DNA of 64,000 nucleotides from an uncultured Lachnospiraceae bacterium. Lineage in GTDB: Bacteria; Bacillota; Clostridia; Lachnospirales; Lachnospiraceae. The notes under the pieces were generated by a model. That model was not told where the DNA came from. It searched no databases and was given only the letters and a program-made list of their open reading frames with translations. The position numbers and the translations under genes are program-made. The DNA lies in the NCBI GenBank assembly GCA_947628225.1, contig CANQYY010000001.1, positions 62,001-126,000 of the forward strand, written 5' to 3'. Below, piece by piece: positions 1 to 8,269 of this stretch; positions within the stretch are counted from its first letter, which is position 1; every line of letters begins with the position of its first letter.

Positions 1-1
1 T

Positions 2-691
2 CTGAAAAATAACGGAGATTATAAAACAAGCAGCATAAATTCTTTCCTTGTGGCGGCAAACCAGTTTTTCCATTTTATGCAATGGCATGACTTGAAGGTA
101 AAAACATATCGCATCCAGACAGAAATTTTTCTGCCGGAAAACAGGGAATTGTCAAAGGAAGAATATAAAAAACTGGTAAAGACTGCCATGAAGACAGGAA
201 GAGAAAAAATTGGCATGATCGCCCAGACAATATGCGCCACGGGCATACGGGTAAGCGAACTATCGTCAATTACTGTAGCGGCAGCAAAATCCGGAATGGC
301 CGTCACCTACAACAAGGGAAAAGAGCGGAAGATTCTGATACCGAGGGACCTTCAGGTGCGGCTGCTCCACTATATCCGGAAAAACGGTATAAAATCCGGA
401 GCTGTATTCCAGACCAAAAAAGGAAAAGCCGTGGACCGGACATGGATCTGGCGCGAACTGAAAAAGCTGTGTGAAACTGCAAAAGTCAATAAAGATAAGG
501 TATTTCCCCATAATCTTCGGCATTTATTTGCCAGAACATTTTACGGGATGTACCGGGATATTGTAAAACTTGCGGATATGCTGGGACATAGCAGGATTGA
601 AACAACAAAAATCTATTTGAAAGAATCTTATGCCGAGTACCGAAGACAACTGGAAGGTATGAATCTGCTGGTAAAAATAAAATCCACATAA
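2..691 (+). CDS. Tyrosine recombinase/integrase, 5' end outside window
   Basis: The frame is open to the left edge of the window, so the gene starts upstream and 229 residues are visible. A GTG at 50 could be read as a start, but the residues before it continue the usual core-binding domain, so I treat it as internal. The catalytic set of tyrosine recombinases is complete: Arg in ATGIRVSEL (visible residue 83), a Lys region KGKERK, HNLRH (His170, Arg173), LGH (His196) and the nucleophile Tyr205 in TKIYL. Such proteins cut and rejoin DNA at specific sites, for integration, excision or inversion. No attachment site or other phage gene is visible, so its target is unknown. It lies directly upstream of the LRR gene array, but no inverted repeats tie the two together. 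Confidence 0.85.
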   Translation: MKNNGDYKTSSINSFLVAANQFFHFMQWHDLKVKTYRIQTEIFLPENRELSKEEYKKLVKTAMKTGREKIGMIAQTICATGIRVSELSSITVAAAKSGMAVTYNKGKERKILIPRDLQVRLLHYIRKNGIKSGAVFQTKKGKAVDRTWIWRELKKLCETAKVNKDKVFPHNLRHLFARTFYGMYRDIVKLADMLGHSRIETTKIYLKESYAEYRRQLEGMNLLVKIKST

Positions 692-1089
692 TAAATATTA
701 TGTAATAATAAATAATGTGTAAAAATTTCCATGTATTAGAGTATACTATAGTTCGGGGATATATGCAAGTGTGAAATTTTGCAGAAATTTCCAGCTTTTT
801 TGTGATTTTTTTTATTTGCTTTATTATTTGCAGGGAAAACTGAGGTTTTTCCTGCTTTTTTATTTTAGGGGAAGTTCATCTTGAGGAGAAGTTCATTTTA
901 GGTGGATTGAAAAACGCTATGTATTTTTCAGGACGGCACAATTCTCAGTCGCCGCTTTTTGTCGTTATCTGCCGGTTTTCGACGTATTTTTCTCTCTTCC
1001 TTTTCTATGCCACTATTCATAATATTTATTATGTTGTTAAAGTGTATGAGGGCTTTGCGGCAAGGCTGCAAAGCTAAAAAACTTACAGA
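692..1089. other. AT-rich intergenic region upstream of LRR array
   Basis: No convincing gene is present. It holds a terminator-like hairpin (830-862), a TATACT box at 742-747 without a good -35 partner, a short imperfect direct repeat (GAAGTTCATCTT / GAAGTTCATTTTA around 871-900), and a CATAATA/ATTATG inverted repeat near 1018-1033. The promoter of the first LRR gene must lie here or within the shared leader, but I could not place it with confidence. Confidence 0.5.
830..862 (+). terminator. Intrinsic terminator
   Basis: A 10-bp stem (GCAGGGAAAA with TTTTTCCTGC, one G-U pair) and a six-base loop are followed by a run of T. It lies about 140 bases after the recombinase stop and probably ends that transcript. 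Confidence 0.6.
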
Positions 1090-1574
1090 AATGATTAAGA
1101 CAGGGGAAACGGTATTTTTACATCCGCATCCCCGGAAATGGAGGAAAGAATGAAACAAAAAAAGACAATCATCTTATTACTAATCGCTTCTCTGATATGC
1201 GGAGGCAGCGCATTCGGCGCCTCATCAACCGTCGTCGAGGCGGCGAAGAAAAAGAAAGTGACCCTGACGCCGAAAAAAGTTACGATAACCGTAGGCAAGA
1301 CGAAGAAACTAAAACTGAAGAATAATAAAAAGAAAGTAAAGTGGACGATCAAGTCCGGCAAGAAATTCGTTACCCTGAAGTCGAAGAAAAAGACCGGCGT
1401 GACCGTTAAGGGAAAGAAAGCGGGCAAAGCAAAAGTACAGGCGAAAGTCGGCAAGAAAAAATACACTTGTACTGTGAAAGTAAAAGCAAAGAAAAGCAAT
1501 AAGGACAGCAAAAATAATAAAAACAATCAGAATACCAACAGCGGTAAGAATAACGGGACGAACAGTCGACCGAC
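1090..1574 (+). repeat. LRR-gene 5' repeat block, copy 1
   Basis: About 485 bp covering the untranslated leader, ribosome binding site, signal peptide, Lys-rich domain and Asn/Lys linker. By eye it is identical to 3025-3509 (copy 2). The leader contains GGGGA...TCCCC arms with CGG...CCG inside, just before the ribosome binding site. Confidence 0.85.
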
Positions 1575-3009
1575 CACAACTCCGTCTGCAGTAACTTCAC
1601 CAACAGGAACCAACAAAATACTAACCCTGCATTATAATGAGGAAAATGCGGCTGAAGTGAGAAGTCAGATAGAGGTTTCGGAAGTCCCTGTGCATGTGAT
1701 TGTAGATGAGGGTGTAACGAAAATCGAGGAGAGGGCATTTAATGAATGTAGCAGCCTTGCGAGTATAGAGATACCGAATAGCGTAACGAGCATAGGGTAT
1801 ATGGCATTTGCTTTCTGTAGCAGCCTTGCGGAAATCGAGATACCGGGAAGTGTAACTAGTATCGGGGAGTCTGCATTTTATGGTTGTAGCAGCCTTACGA
1901 GAATAGAGATACCGAACAGCGTAACTAGCATAGGGGAATCTACATTTTATGATTGTAGCAGCCTTACTAGTATAAAGATACCGGGAAGCGTAACAAGCAT
2001 AGGGAATTCTGCATTTGAGGACTGTAGCAGCCTTACGAGAATTGAGATACCAGAAAGCGTAACGAGCATCGGGGTGTGGGCATTTTGTGGCTGTAGCAAT
2101 CTTGCGAGTATTCAAGTAGTGGTAGGTAATAGGGTGTATGATAGTCGGGAAGATTGTAATGCGATTATAGAAAGCGAAAGCAATACAATGATTGCAGGGT
2201 GCAAGAATACAAAGATTCCAGAAAGCGTAACGAGTATCGAGAATAGTGTATTTAAGGGCTGTAGCAGTCTTACGAGTATAAAGATACCAAGAAGCGTAAC
2301 GTACATCGGGGTACAGGCATTTTCTGGCTGTAGCGGCCTTGCTAGTATTCAAGTAGCGGCAGATAATAAGGTGTACGATAGCCGAGAAGATTGTAATGCG
2401 ATTATAGAAAGTGAAAGCAATCAAATAATTTTTGGGTGTAAGAATACAAAGATACCGGGAAGCGTAACGAGCATCGGAGATTCTGCATTTTCTGGCTGTA
2501 GTAGCCTTGCGAGTGTAGAGATTCCAGAAAGCGTAACGAGCATTGAGGATTCTGCATTTTCTGGCTGTAGTAGCCTTGCGAGCATAAAGATACCGGGAAG
2601 CGTAACGTACATCGGGGAGTATGCATTTTCTGGCTGTAGCAGTCTTGAGAGTATCAAGATACTGGGAAGCGTAACAAATATCGGGGATTATGCATTTGCA
2701 TACTGTAGCAGTCTTGCGAAAATCGAGATACCGGGAGGTGTAACGAGTATTGGGAATCATGCATTTGAAGATTGTAGCAGTCTTGTGGGTATTAAGATAC
2801 CGAACAGTGTAACGAGCATCGGAAATTCTGCATTTTGGGGCTGTAGTAGACTTGCGAGTGTAGAGATTCCAGATAGCGTAACAAGCATCGGGGAATGGGT
2901 ATTTACTAACTGTACCCATCTAAAAGAAATCCTCTGGAAAGGAACCGTTTATACCTCCCCGGATGATTTCCTATCCGCTTTCTATGAGGCGAACCCGCCA
3001 GAGGAGTAA
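1150..3009 (+). CDS. Secreted leucine-rich repeat (LRR_5/BspA-like) protein, paralog 1
   Basis: 619 residues. I chose the ATG at 1150 because GGAGG (1139-1144) lies six bases before it; the ATG at 1138 overlaps that site. Residues 1-30 form a signal peptide (MKQKK, hydrophobic core, SAFGASS). A Lys-rich Ig-like (Big_2-type) domain follows to about residue 115, then an Asn/Lys/Thr linker. The remainder is about 15 repeats with the consensus IPxSVTSIGxxAFxxCSSL, interrupted by two inserts with VYDSREDCNAII and GCKNTKIP motifs. The C-terminus has ILWKGTVY and ends EANPPEE. No LPXTG or membrane anchor is seen, so it is probably secreted or held by the basic domain. LRR_5 proteins are usually surface adhesins or ligand binders. 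It is followed after only 75 bases by the next paralog with no clear terminator. Confidence 0.85.
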   Translation: MKQKKTIILLLIASLICGGSAFGASSTVVEAAKKKKVTLTPKKVTITVGKTKKLKLKNNKKKVKWTIKSGKKFVTLKSKKKTGVTVKGKKAGKAKVQAKVGKKKYTCTVKVKAKKSNKDSKNNKNNQNTNSGKNNGTNSRPTTTPSAVTSPTGTNKILTLHYNEENAAEVRSQIEVSEVPVHVIVDEGVTKIEERAFNECSSLASIEIPNSVTSIGYMAFAFCSSLAEIEIPGSVTSIGESAFYGCSSLTRIEIPNSVTSIGESTFYDCSSLTSIKIPGSVTSIGNSAFEDCSSLTRIEIPESVTSIGVWAFCGCSNLASIQVVVGNRVYDSREDCNAIIESESNTMIAGCKNTKIPESVTSIENSVFKGCSSLTSIKIPRSVTYIGVQAFSGCSGLASIQVAADNKVYDSREDCNAIIESESNQIIFGCKNTKIPGSVTSIGDSAFSGCSSLASVEIPESVTSIEDSAFSGCSSLASIKIPGSVTYIGEYAFSGCSSLESIKILGSVTNIGDYAFAYCSSLAKIEIPGGVTSIGNHAFEDCSSLVGIKIPNSVTSIGNSAFWGCSRLASVEIPDSVTSIGEWVFTNCTHLKEILWKGTVYTSPDDFLSAFYEANPPEE

Positions 3010-3024
3010 CGGCGATATGTGCAC

Positions 3025-3509
3025 AATGATTAAGACAGGGGAAACGGTATTTTTACATCCGCATCCCCGGAAATGGAGGAAAGAATGAAACAAAAAAAGA
3101 CAATCATCTTATTACTAATCGCTTCTCTGATATGCGGAGGCAGCGCATTCGGCGCCTCATCAACCGTCGTCGAGGCGGCGAAGAAAAAGAAAGTGACCCT
3201 GACGCCGAAAAAAGTTACGATAACCGTAGGCAAGACGAAGAAACTAAAACTGAAGAATAATAAAAAGAAAGTAAAGTGGACGATCAAGTCCGGCAAGAAA
3301 TTCGTTACCCTGAAGTCGAAGAAAAAGACCGGCGTGACCGTTAAGGGAAAGAAAGCGGGCAAAGCAAAAGTACAGGCGAAAGTCGGCAAGAAAAAATACA
3401 CTTGTACTGTGAAAGTAAAAGCAAAGAAAAGCAATAAGGACAGCAAAAATAATAAAAACAATCAGAATACCAACAGCGGTAAGAATAACGGGACGAACAG
3501 TCGACCGAC
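3025..3509 (+). repeat. LRR-gene 5' repeat block, copy 2
   Basis: Matches copy 1 base for base as far as I can see, from the leader through the codons for the linker. Identity stops just after CGACCGAC, where the linker sequences diverge. Confidence 0.85.
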
Positions 3510-4515
3510 GACGCCGACAGATTCAGGGAAAATACTAACTCTGCATTATAATGATAAAAATGCGGATGCAGTGGTAAGTCAGATAAAGGATTCAAAAGTC
3601 CCGGTGCATGTAATCGTAGATGAGGGGGTAACGAGCATCGGGGATTTAGCATTTGATGAATGTAGAAGTCTTGCGAGTATAGAAATACCGAATAGCGTAA
3701 CGAGTATCGGATATGCTGCATTTAGTAAATGTAGTGGCCTTGTGAGCATAGAGATACCAAATAGCGTGAAGAGTATCGGAGAGTGGGCATTTGATCACTG
3801 TAGCAGCCTTTCAAGCATCGAAATTCCGAGTGGCATTACGAGCATTGAAAATCATGCATTTTATGCCTGTAGTAGCCTTACGAGTATAGGGATACCAAAT
3901 AGTGTAACGAGTATTGAATATCAGGCATTTGATGAATGTAGAAGTCTTGCGAGTATAGAAATACCGAATAGCGTAACGAGTATTGGGAGTCATGCATTTA
4001 GTCAATGTAGTGGCCTTGTGAGCATAGAGATACCAAGTAGTGTAACTAGCATCTGGTCTGGAACATTTTGGCAATGTACTAGTCTTATAAGTATCAAGAT
4101 ACCAGGGAGTATAACGAACATTGAGGGGGATACATTTAGAGATTGTACCAGTCTTGTAAGTATAGAGATACCGAATAGTGTAACGAGCATTGGGGATTAT
4201 GCATTTGAAGGCTGCAGCAGCCTTGCGAGTATCAAGATACCAGAAAGCGTAACAAGCATTGGGAATTCTGCATTTGAGTACTGTAGCAGCCTTGCAAGTA
4301 TAAAAATACCAGAAAGCGTAACAAGCATTGGGAATTCTGCATTTGAGTTCTGTAGCAGTCTTAAGAGAATCGAAATATCGGGAAGCATAACAAGCATCGG
4401 GCAGAATGTATTTTTGGGATGTGATAATTTGAATAACATTCTATGGAAAGGAACAATTTATACTGATATTAATAGTTTCTTCAACGCTTTTTATAATGAA
4501 AAATATGGGTATTAA
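3085..4515 (+). CDS. Secreted leucine-rich repeat (LRR_5/BspA-like) protein, paralog 2
   Basis: 476 residues, the shortest of the three. Start chosen at 3085 for the same reason as paralog 1 (GGAGG overlapping the earlier ATG at 3073). The first 140 or so residues, including signal peptide and Lys-rich domain, are identical to paralog 1. The repeat region differs: about 12 LRR_5 units, none of the VYDSREDCNAII inserts, and a different C-terminus (ILWKGTIYTDINSFFNAF, ending EKYGY). The conserved front and variable repeat part fit a secreted family in which the binding region diversifies while the export part is homogenised. Confidence 0.85.
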   Translation: MKQKKTIILLLIASLICGGSAFGASSTVVEAAKKKKVTLTPKKVTITVGKTKKLKLKNNKKKVKWTIKSGKKFVTLKSKKKTGVTVKGKKAGKAKVQAKVGKKKYTCTVKVKAKKSNKDSKNNKNNQNTNSGKNNGTNSRPTTPTDSGKILTLHYNDKNADAVVSQIKDSKVPVHVIVDEGVTSIGDLAFDECRSLASIEIPNSVTSIGYAAFSKCSGLVSIEIPNSVKSIGEWAFDHCSSLSSIEIPSGITSIENHAFYACSSLTSIGIPNSVTSIEYQAFDECRSLASIEIPNSVTSIGSHAFSQCSGLVSIEIPSSVTSIWSGTFWQCTSLISIKIPGSITNIEGDTFRDCTSLVSIEIPNSVTSIGDYAFEGCSSLASIKIPESVTSIGNSAFEYCSSLASIKIPESVTSIGNSAFEFCSSLKRIEISGSITSIGQNVFLGCDNLNNILWKGTIYTDINSFFNAFYNEKYGY

Positions 4516-4531
4516 CGGCGATACCATGCAC

Positions 4532-5010
4532 AATGATTAAAACAGGGGAAACGGTATTTTTACATCCGTATCCCCGGAAATGGAGGAAAGAATGAAACAA
4601 AAAAAGACAATCATCTTATTACTAATTGCTTCTCTGATATGCGGAGGCAGCGCATTCGGCGCATCATCAACTGCAGAGGCGAAGAAAAAGAAAGTGACCC
4701 TGACGCCGAAAAAAGTTACGATAACCGTAGGCAAGACGAAGAAACTAAAACTGAAGAATAATAAAAAGAAAGTAAAGTGGACGATCAAGTCCGGCAAGAA
4801 ATTCGTTACCCTGAAGTCGAAGAAAAAGACCGGCGTGACCGTTAAGGGAAAGAAAGCGGGCAAAGCAAAAGTACAGGCGAAAGTCGGCAAGAAAAAATAC
4901 ACTTGTACTGTGAAAGTAAAAGCAAAGAAAAGCAATAAGGACAGCAAAAATAATAAAAACAATCAGAATACCAACAGCGGTAAGAATAACGGGACGAACA
5001 GTCGACCGAC
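4532..5010 (+). repeat. LRR-gene 5' repeat block, copy 3
   Basis: Same block as copies 1 and 2 but with a few substitutions in the leader and signal region and a six-base in-frame shortening (SSTAEAKKKK instead of SSTVVEAAKKKK). One leader substitution (CCGCATCCCC to CCGTATCCCC) changes the possible leader stem. Confidence 0.85.
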
Positions 5011-6514
5011 GGCAACTCCGCCTGCAGTAACTTCACCAACAGGAACAGACAATATACTAATCCTGCATTATAATGAGGAAAATGCGGCTGAAGTGGTAAG
5101 TCAGATAATGAATTCGGAAGTCCCGGTTCATGTAATCGTAGATGAGGGCGTAACGAAAATCAAAGATTGGGCATTTTGTGGCTGTAGAAGCCTTGCTAGT
5201 ATAGAGATACCGAATAGCGTAACGAGCATCGGGGTACAGGCATTTATGTACTGTAGCAGCCTTGCGAAAATCGAGATACCGAACAGCGTAACGAGCATTG
5301 GGGAGTATGCATTTGAGGAATGTAGCAGCCTTGCGAGTGTAGAGATTCCAGAAAGCGTAACGAGCATAGGGTATATGGCATTTTATGACTGTAGCAGCCT
5401 TACGAAAATCGAAATTCCAGAAAGCGTAACAAGCATCGGGAATTGGGCATTTGGGAAATGTAGAAGCCTTACGAAAATTGAGATACCAGAAAGTGTAATG
5501 AGCATTGGGTTACAGGCATTTGGTTACTGCAGCAATCTTGCTAGTATTCAAGTAGCGGTAGGTAATAAGGTGTATGATAGCCGTGAAGATTGTAATGCGA
5601 TTATAGAAAGCGAAAGCAATACAATAATTGCAGGGTGCAAGAATACAAAGATACCAGAAAGCGTAACGAGTATCGGGAGAGATGCATTTTACGACTGTAG
5701 CAGCCTTACGAGAATTGAAATACCGGGAAGCGTAACAAATATCGGGGATTATGCATTTGCAAACTGTAGCAGCCTTGCGAGAATTGAAATACCGGAAAGC
5801 GTAACAAATATCGGAAATAATGTATTTGAAAACTGTAGTAGCCTTGCGAGTATTCAAGTAGCGGCAAATAATAAGGTGTATGATAGCCGTGATGATTGTA
5901 ATGCGATTATAGAAAGTAAAAGCAATACAATGATTAGAGGGTGCAAGAATACAAAGATACCGGGAAGCGTAACGAGCATTGGGGATGATGCATTTGATGG
6001 CTGCAGCAGCCTTGCGAGTATCAAGATACCAGAAAGCGTAACGAGCATTGGGGATGGTGCATTTGCAGGCTGTAGCAGTCTTACGAAAATCGAAATACCA
6101 GAAAGCGTAACGAGCATTGGGGATGACGCATTTGCATACTGTAGCAGTCTTGAGGGTATCAAGATACTGGGAAGCATAACAAATATCGGGGATTATACAT
6201 TTCAACACTGTAGCAGCCTTACGAAAATCGAAATTCCGGGAAGCGTAACAAGCATTGGGGAGTATGCATTTTGCTACTGTAGAAGCCTTGCGAGTGTAGA
6301 AATTCCAGAAAGCGTAACGAGCATTGGGGATGAGGCATTTGCAAAATGTAGCAACCTTACGAAAATCGAAATTCCAGAAAGCGTAATAAGCATTGGGGAT
6401 GAGGCATTTTACTACTGTACCAGTCTAAAAGAAATCCTCTGGAAAGGAACCGTTTATACCGACCCGGATGATTTCCTATCCGCTTTTCATGAGGCGAACC
6501 CGCCAGAGGAGTAA
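4592..6514 (+). CDS. Secreted leucine-rich repeat (LRR_5/BspA-like) protein, paralog 3
   Basis: 640 residues, start at 4592 by the same ribosome-binding-site argument. Signal peptide, Lys-rich Ig-like domain and linker as in its neighbours. It carries about 16 LRR_5 units with two inserts of the VYDSREDCNAII...GCKNT type, and the same C-terminal ILWKGTVYT and EANPPEE ending as paralog 1. Many repeat units share long stretches of DNA with paralog 1, suggesting exchange between genes. The DNA after the stop (CGGCGATA, then AATGACGG...GGAAAAGCTG) resembles that after the remnant at 7316-7404, not that after paralogs 1 and 2, marking this as the last complete member of the array. Confidence 0.85.
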   Translation: MKQKKTIILLLIASLICGGSAFGASSTAEAKKKKVTLTPKKVTITVGKTKKLKLKNNKKKVKWTIKSGKKFVTLKSKKKTGVTVKGKKAGKAKVQAKVGKKKYTCTVKVKAKKSNKDSKNNKNNQNTNSGKNNGTNSRPTATPPAVTSPTGTDNILILHYNEENAAEVVSQIMNSEVPVHVIVDEGVTKIKDWAFCGCRSLASIEIPNSVTSIGVQAFMYCSSLAKIEIPNSVTSIGEYAFEECSSLASVEIPESVTSIGYMAFYDCSSLTKIEIPESVTSIGNWAFGKCRSLTKIEIPESVMSIGLQAFGYCSNLASIQVAVGNKVYDSREDCNAIIESESNTIIAGCKNTKIPESVTSIGRDAFYDCSSLTRIEIPGSVTNIGDYAFANCSSLARIEIPESVTNIGNNVFENCSSLASIQVAANNKVYDSRDDCNAIIESKSNTMIRGCKNTKIPGSVTSIGDDAFDGCSSLASIKIPESVTSIGDGAFAGCSSLTKIEIPESVTSIGDDAFAYCSSLEGIKILGSITNIGDYTFQHCSSLTKIEIPGSVTSIGEYAFCYCRSLASVEIPESVTSIGDEAFAKCSNLTKIEIPESVISIGDEAFYYCTSLKEILWKGTVYTDPDDFLSAFHEANPPEE

Positions 6515-6711
6515 CGGCGATAGTAATGACGGTTCGAGGGGCTAGGGAAAAGCTGTAGAAACATGATAGCGGAAAATCAGTTTGAGTTGTAACATATGTA
6601 TTGTAATCCTACATTATTTGTACTAGTGAACTGTCGAATTATGTAGATTATGGAGAGATATACTACTTGTATTTAAGTAAGGATAAAAATTGGAGATTTG
6701 GAGGCGAAATT

Positions 6712-7173
6712 ATGAGTGCTAAGGATTGGATAATTTTACTTGTACCTATTTTGTGCAATGGTGTCATTATATTTATATTGCAAAAGATATTTGAAAGAAA
6801 GCAATTGATTACAAGTGAAAAATATGAATATGTATTTATTATGTTGAAAAAGGTAGATGAGGCGCTTTCTTTATTTATAAAAGCGACACAGTCAACTGGT
6901 GATGATATAGTGCAAAATAATTACTTAAATAAGTTCATAAATAGTTATTGTGATATATTCTACTATTATCAACAAAATCAGAAATTATTTAAGGTTTTAA
7001 AAGATTATATGGTTGAGATAGTAAGTGAACACGAAAAACTAAAAAAGGAACTAGATACATTAGGAAATAATGAAATTAGTCCTGAAACTAAAACTCGTGT
7101 GGGAACGGGGTATTACAGAATTTATGAATTATTACAATCTATACAGAATGATTGCATAAATTATAAAGTGTAA
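6712..7173 (+). CDS. Small membrane-anchored protein of unknown function
   Basis: 153 residues, not recognised. The ATG at 6712 has GGAGG seven bases upstream; an upstream TTG at 6667 is less likely. It begins with one hydrophobic segment (about residues 5-23, WIILLVPILCNGVIIFIL), followed by a mostly helical, Lys/Glu/Asn-rich part with Tyr- and Phe-rich stretches (about residues 30-153), likely cytoplasmic and perhaps coiled-coil. The gene and its flanks (about 6540-7300) are clearly more AT-rich than the surrounding DNA, and the segment sits between a complete LRR gene and an LRR remnant, which suggests horizontal arrival. Small proteins of this type occur in mobile and phage-related regions, but I cannot assign a role. 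Confidence 0.55.
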   Translation: MSAKDWIILLVPILCNGVIIFILQKIFERKQLITSEKYEYVFIMLKKVDEALSLFIKATQSTGDDIVQNNYLNKFINSYCDIFYYYQQNQKLFKVLKDYMVEIVSEHEKLKKELDTLGNNEISPETKTRVGTGYYRIYELLQSIQNDCINYKV

Positions 7174-7282
7174 TATGTGGATAGGAATTTCATATTATTA
7201 AGGTTACAACTAGTCTGATACAGGACATTTTCCCCGATAAGAAAGTTGTGTAGATAAGTTGCCGAAATCCGGGAAATAGCTT

Positions 7283-7396
7283 ATGCATTTGCTGTTGGCA
7301 GCAACATGGAATAACATCCTCTGGAAAGGAACCGTTTATACCTCCCCGGATGATTTCCTATCCGCTTTCTATGAGGCGAACCCGCCAGAGGAGTAA
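7283..7396 (+). pseudogene. 3'-end remnant of a fourth LRR gene
   Basis: Bases 7316-7404 are identical to 2929-3017, the last codons, stop and first post-stop bases of LRR paralog 1. The translation ILWKGTVYTSPDDFLSAF...EANPPEE and its stop are retained, but everything upstream (signal peptide, repeats) is missing. A 37-codon frame can be read from an ATG at 7283, but it has no ribosome binding site or export signal, so I consider it a relic of deletion or recombination within the array. Confidence 0.8.
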
Positions 7397-7445
7397 CGGC
7401 GATAAATACCAGCCTGCTCAATGACGGCTTGAAGGTTAAGGAAAA

Positions 7446-7478
7446 GCTGCAATGATGGTTTTCATTGCGGCTTTTTTT
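7446..7478 (+). terminator. Intrinsic terminator closing the LRR region
   Basis: A 10-bp stem (GCTGCAATGA with TCATTGCGGC, one wobble pair) is followed by seven T. The left arm resembles the sequence after LRR paralog 3, where the right arm is missing. Confidence 0.85.
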
Positions 7479-7516
7479 CGTCACAAAAAACAGGAGGGCG
7501 GAAAGCTCGTATGAAA

Positions 7517-7546
7517 TTGACCGATGCCGCTTTGCTGTGATATAAT
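7517..7546 (+). promoter_or_regulatory. Sigma-A promoter for the HD-domain gene
   Basis: TTGACC and TATAAT separated by 18 bp, about 55 bases before the start codon of the HD-domain gene at 7601. Confidence 0.75.
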
Positions 7547-7600
7547 AAAAAATGAAAATCTTCAGGAAAGAAAAGTAAAGTAAAAGAGGTTTCATAAAAA

Positions 7601-8239
7601 ATGCGACAACATAAGGCAATGTTTCAATATGTAGAGGATATTCTTACCGGTTATGACAGAAAAAACGGGGAAAACAGCAAGAATAAAATTGCCTATGACC
7701 GCTATCAGCATACGGTCCGGGTTTATAAATGGATGATCCGCATTACCAATCAGCTGCAGGATGATAATCTGGATGTGGAATCGTTGAAAATTGCCACGAT
7801 TTTTCACGATGCCGGTTACGGAGATCCCCGCCGGGATGTTTCCCATGCCGGGACGGGGGCGGCCATCTGCCGGGATTATCTGGAGCGTAGGCAGTATCCG
7901 CCGGCTCAGATTGATTTTATTTGTTATCTTATCGAGGAACATTCCAATAAAAAGCTATTTCACGAAAAGAATACCCCTCTGGAATTGGTAGTTTTGATGG
8001 AAGCCGATATGTTAGATGATACCGGGGCAATGGGAATTATTTTGGATTCCTGGATTGAGTCAAGAGAAGAGAACGCCACTTTTGAATCGATGTGCCGTCA
8101 TTTTGAAAAATATACGTATCGCCATATGAAGCAGATGGAATTTGTCACGGCGCCCGGACGTCGGTTCTGGCATGAAAAACGCAAGCTGGTTTACGAATTT
8201 TTGCGCCAGTACAGACGGGATTTGGGCGACATGAAATAA
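7601..8239 (+). CDS. HD-domain phosphohydrolase family protein
   Basis: 212 residues. The metal-binding HD signature is complete: His37 (YQHTVRV), His69-Asp70 (FHDAGYGD) and Asp136 (EADMLDD), with His114 in IEEHS as a further candidate ligand. HD proteins hydrolyse phosphate esters, often nucleotides or cyclic nucleotides, but the substrate cannot be read from the sequence. The gene has its own promoter and stands alone, facing a convergent gene 20 bases away. GAGG lies about 10 bases before the chosen ATG; an ATG six codons later is a possible alternative start. Confidence 0.75.
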   Translation: MRQHKAMFQYVEDILTGYDRKNGENSKNKIAYDRYQHTVRVYKWMIRITNQLQDDNLDVESLKIATIFHDAGYGDPRRDVSHAGTGAAICRDYLERRQYPPAQIDFICYLIEEHSNKKLFHEKNTPLELVVLMEADMLDDTGAMGIILDSWIESREENATFESMCRHFEKYTYRHMKQMEFVTAPGRRFWHEKRKLVYEFLRQYRRDLGDMK

Positions 8240-8248
8240 GCGAAAATG

Positions 8249-8269
8249 CCTGCTCGTTATATCAGCAGG
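8249..8269. terminator. Possible bidirectional terminator between convergent genes
   Basis: CCTGCT and AGCAGG form a six-base-pair stem between the HD gene and the phospholipase-like gene, overlapping the stop codon of the latter. Only the reverse strand has a short T-rich tail, so the call is weak. Confidence 0.3.

Noticed and set aside
1..700. Prophage or integrative element at the left end
   Set aside because: Only a recombinase fragment is visible; no att duplication, tRNA junction or phage genes support an element within the window.
1740..2910. Regularly spaced short repeats that might suggest a CRISPR array
   Set aside because: The periodicity of 69 bases equals the 23-residue LRR unit, stays in frame and encodes protein; there are no unique spacers or cas genes.
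1621..2919. Long reverse-strand open frame (432 codons) opposite LRR paralog 1, and similar ones opposite paralogs 2 and 3
   Set aside because: They mirror the repeat units of the forward genes, lack ribosome binding sites, and translate to repetitive sequence without family resemblance.
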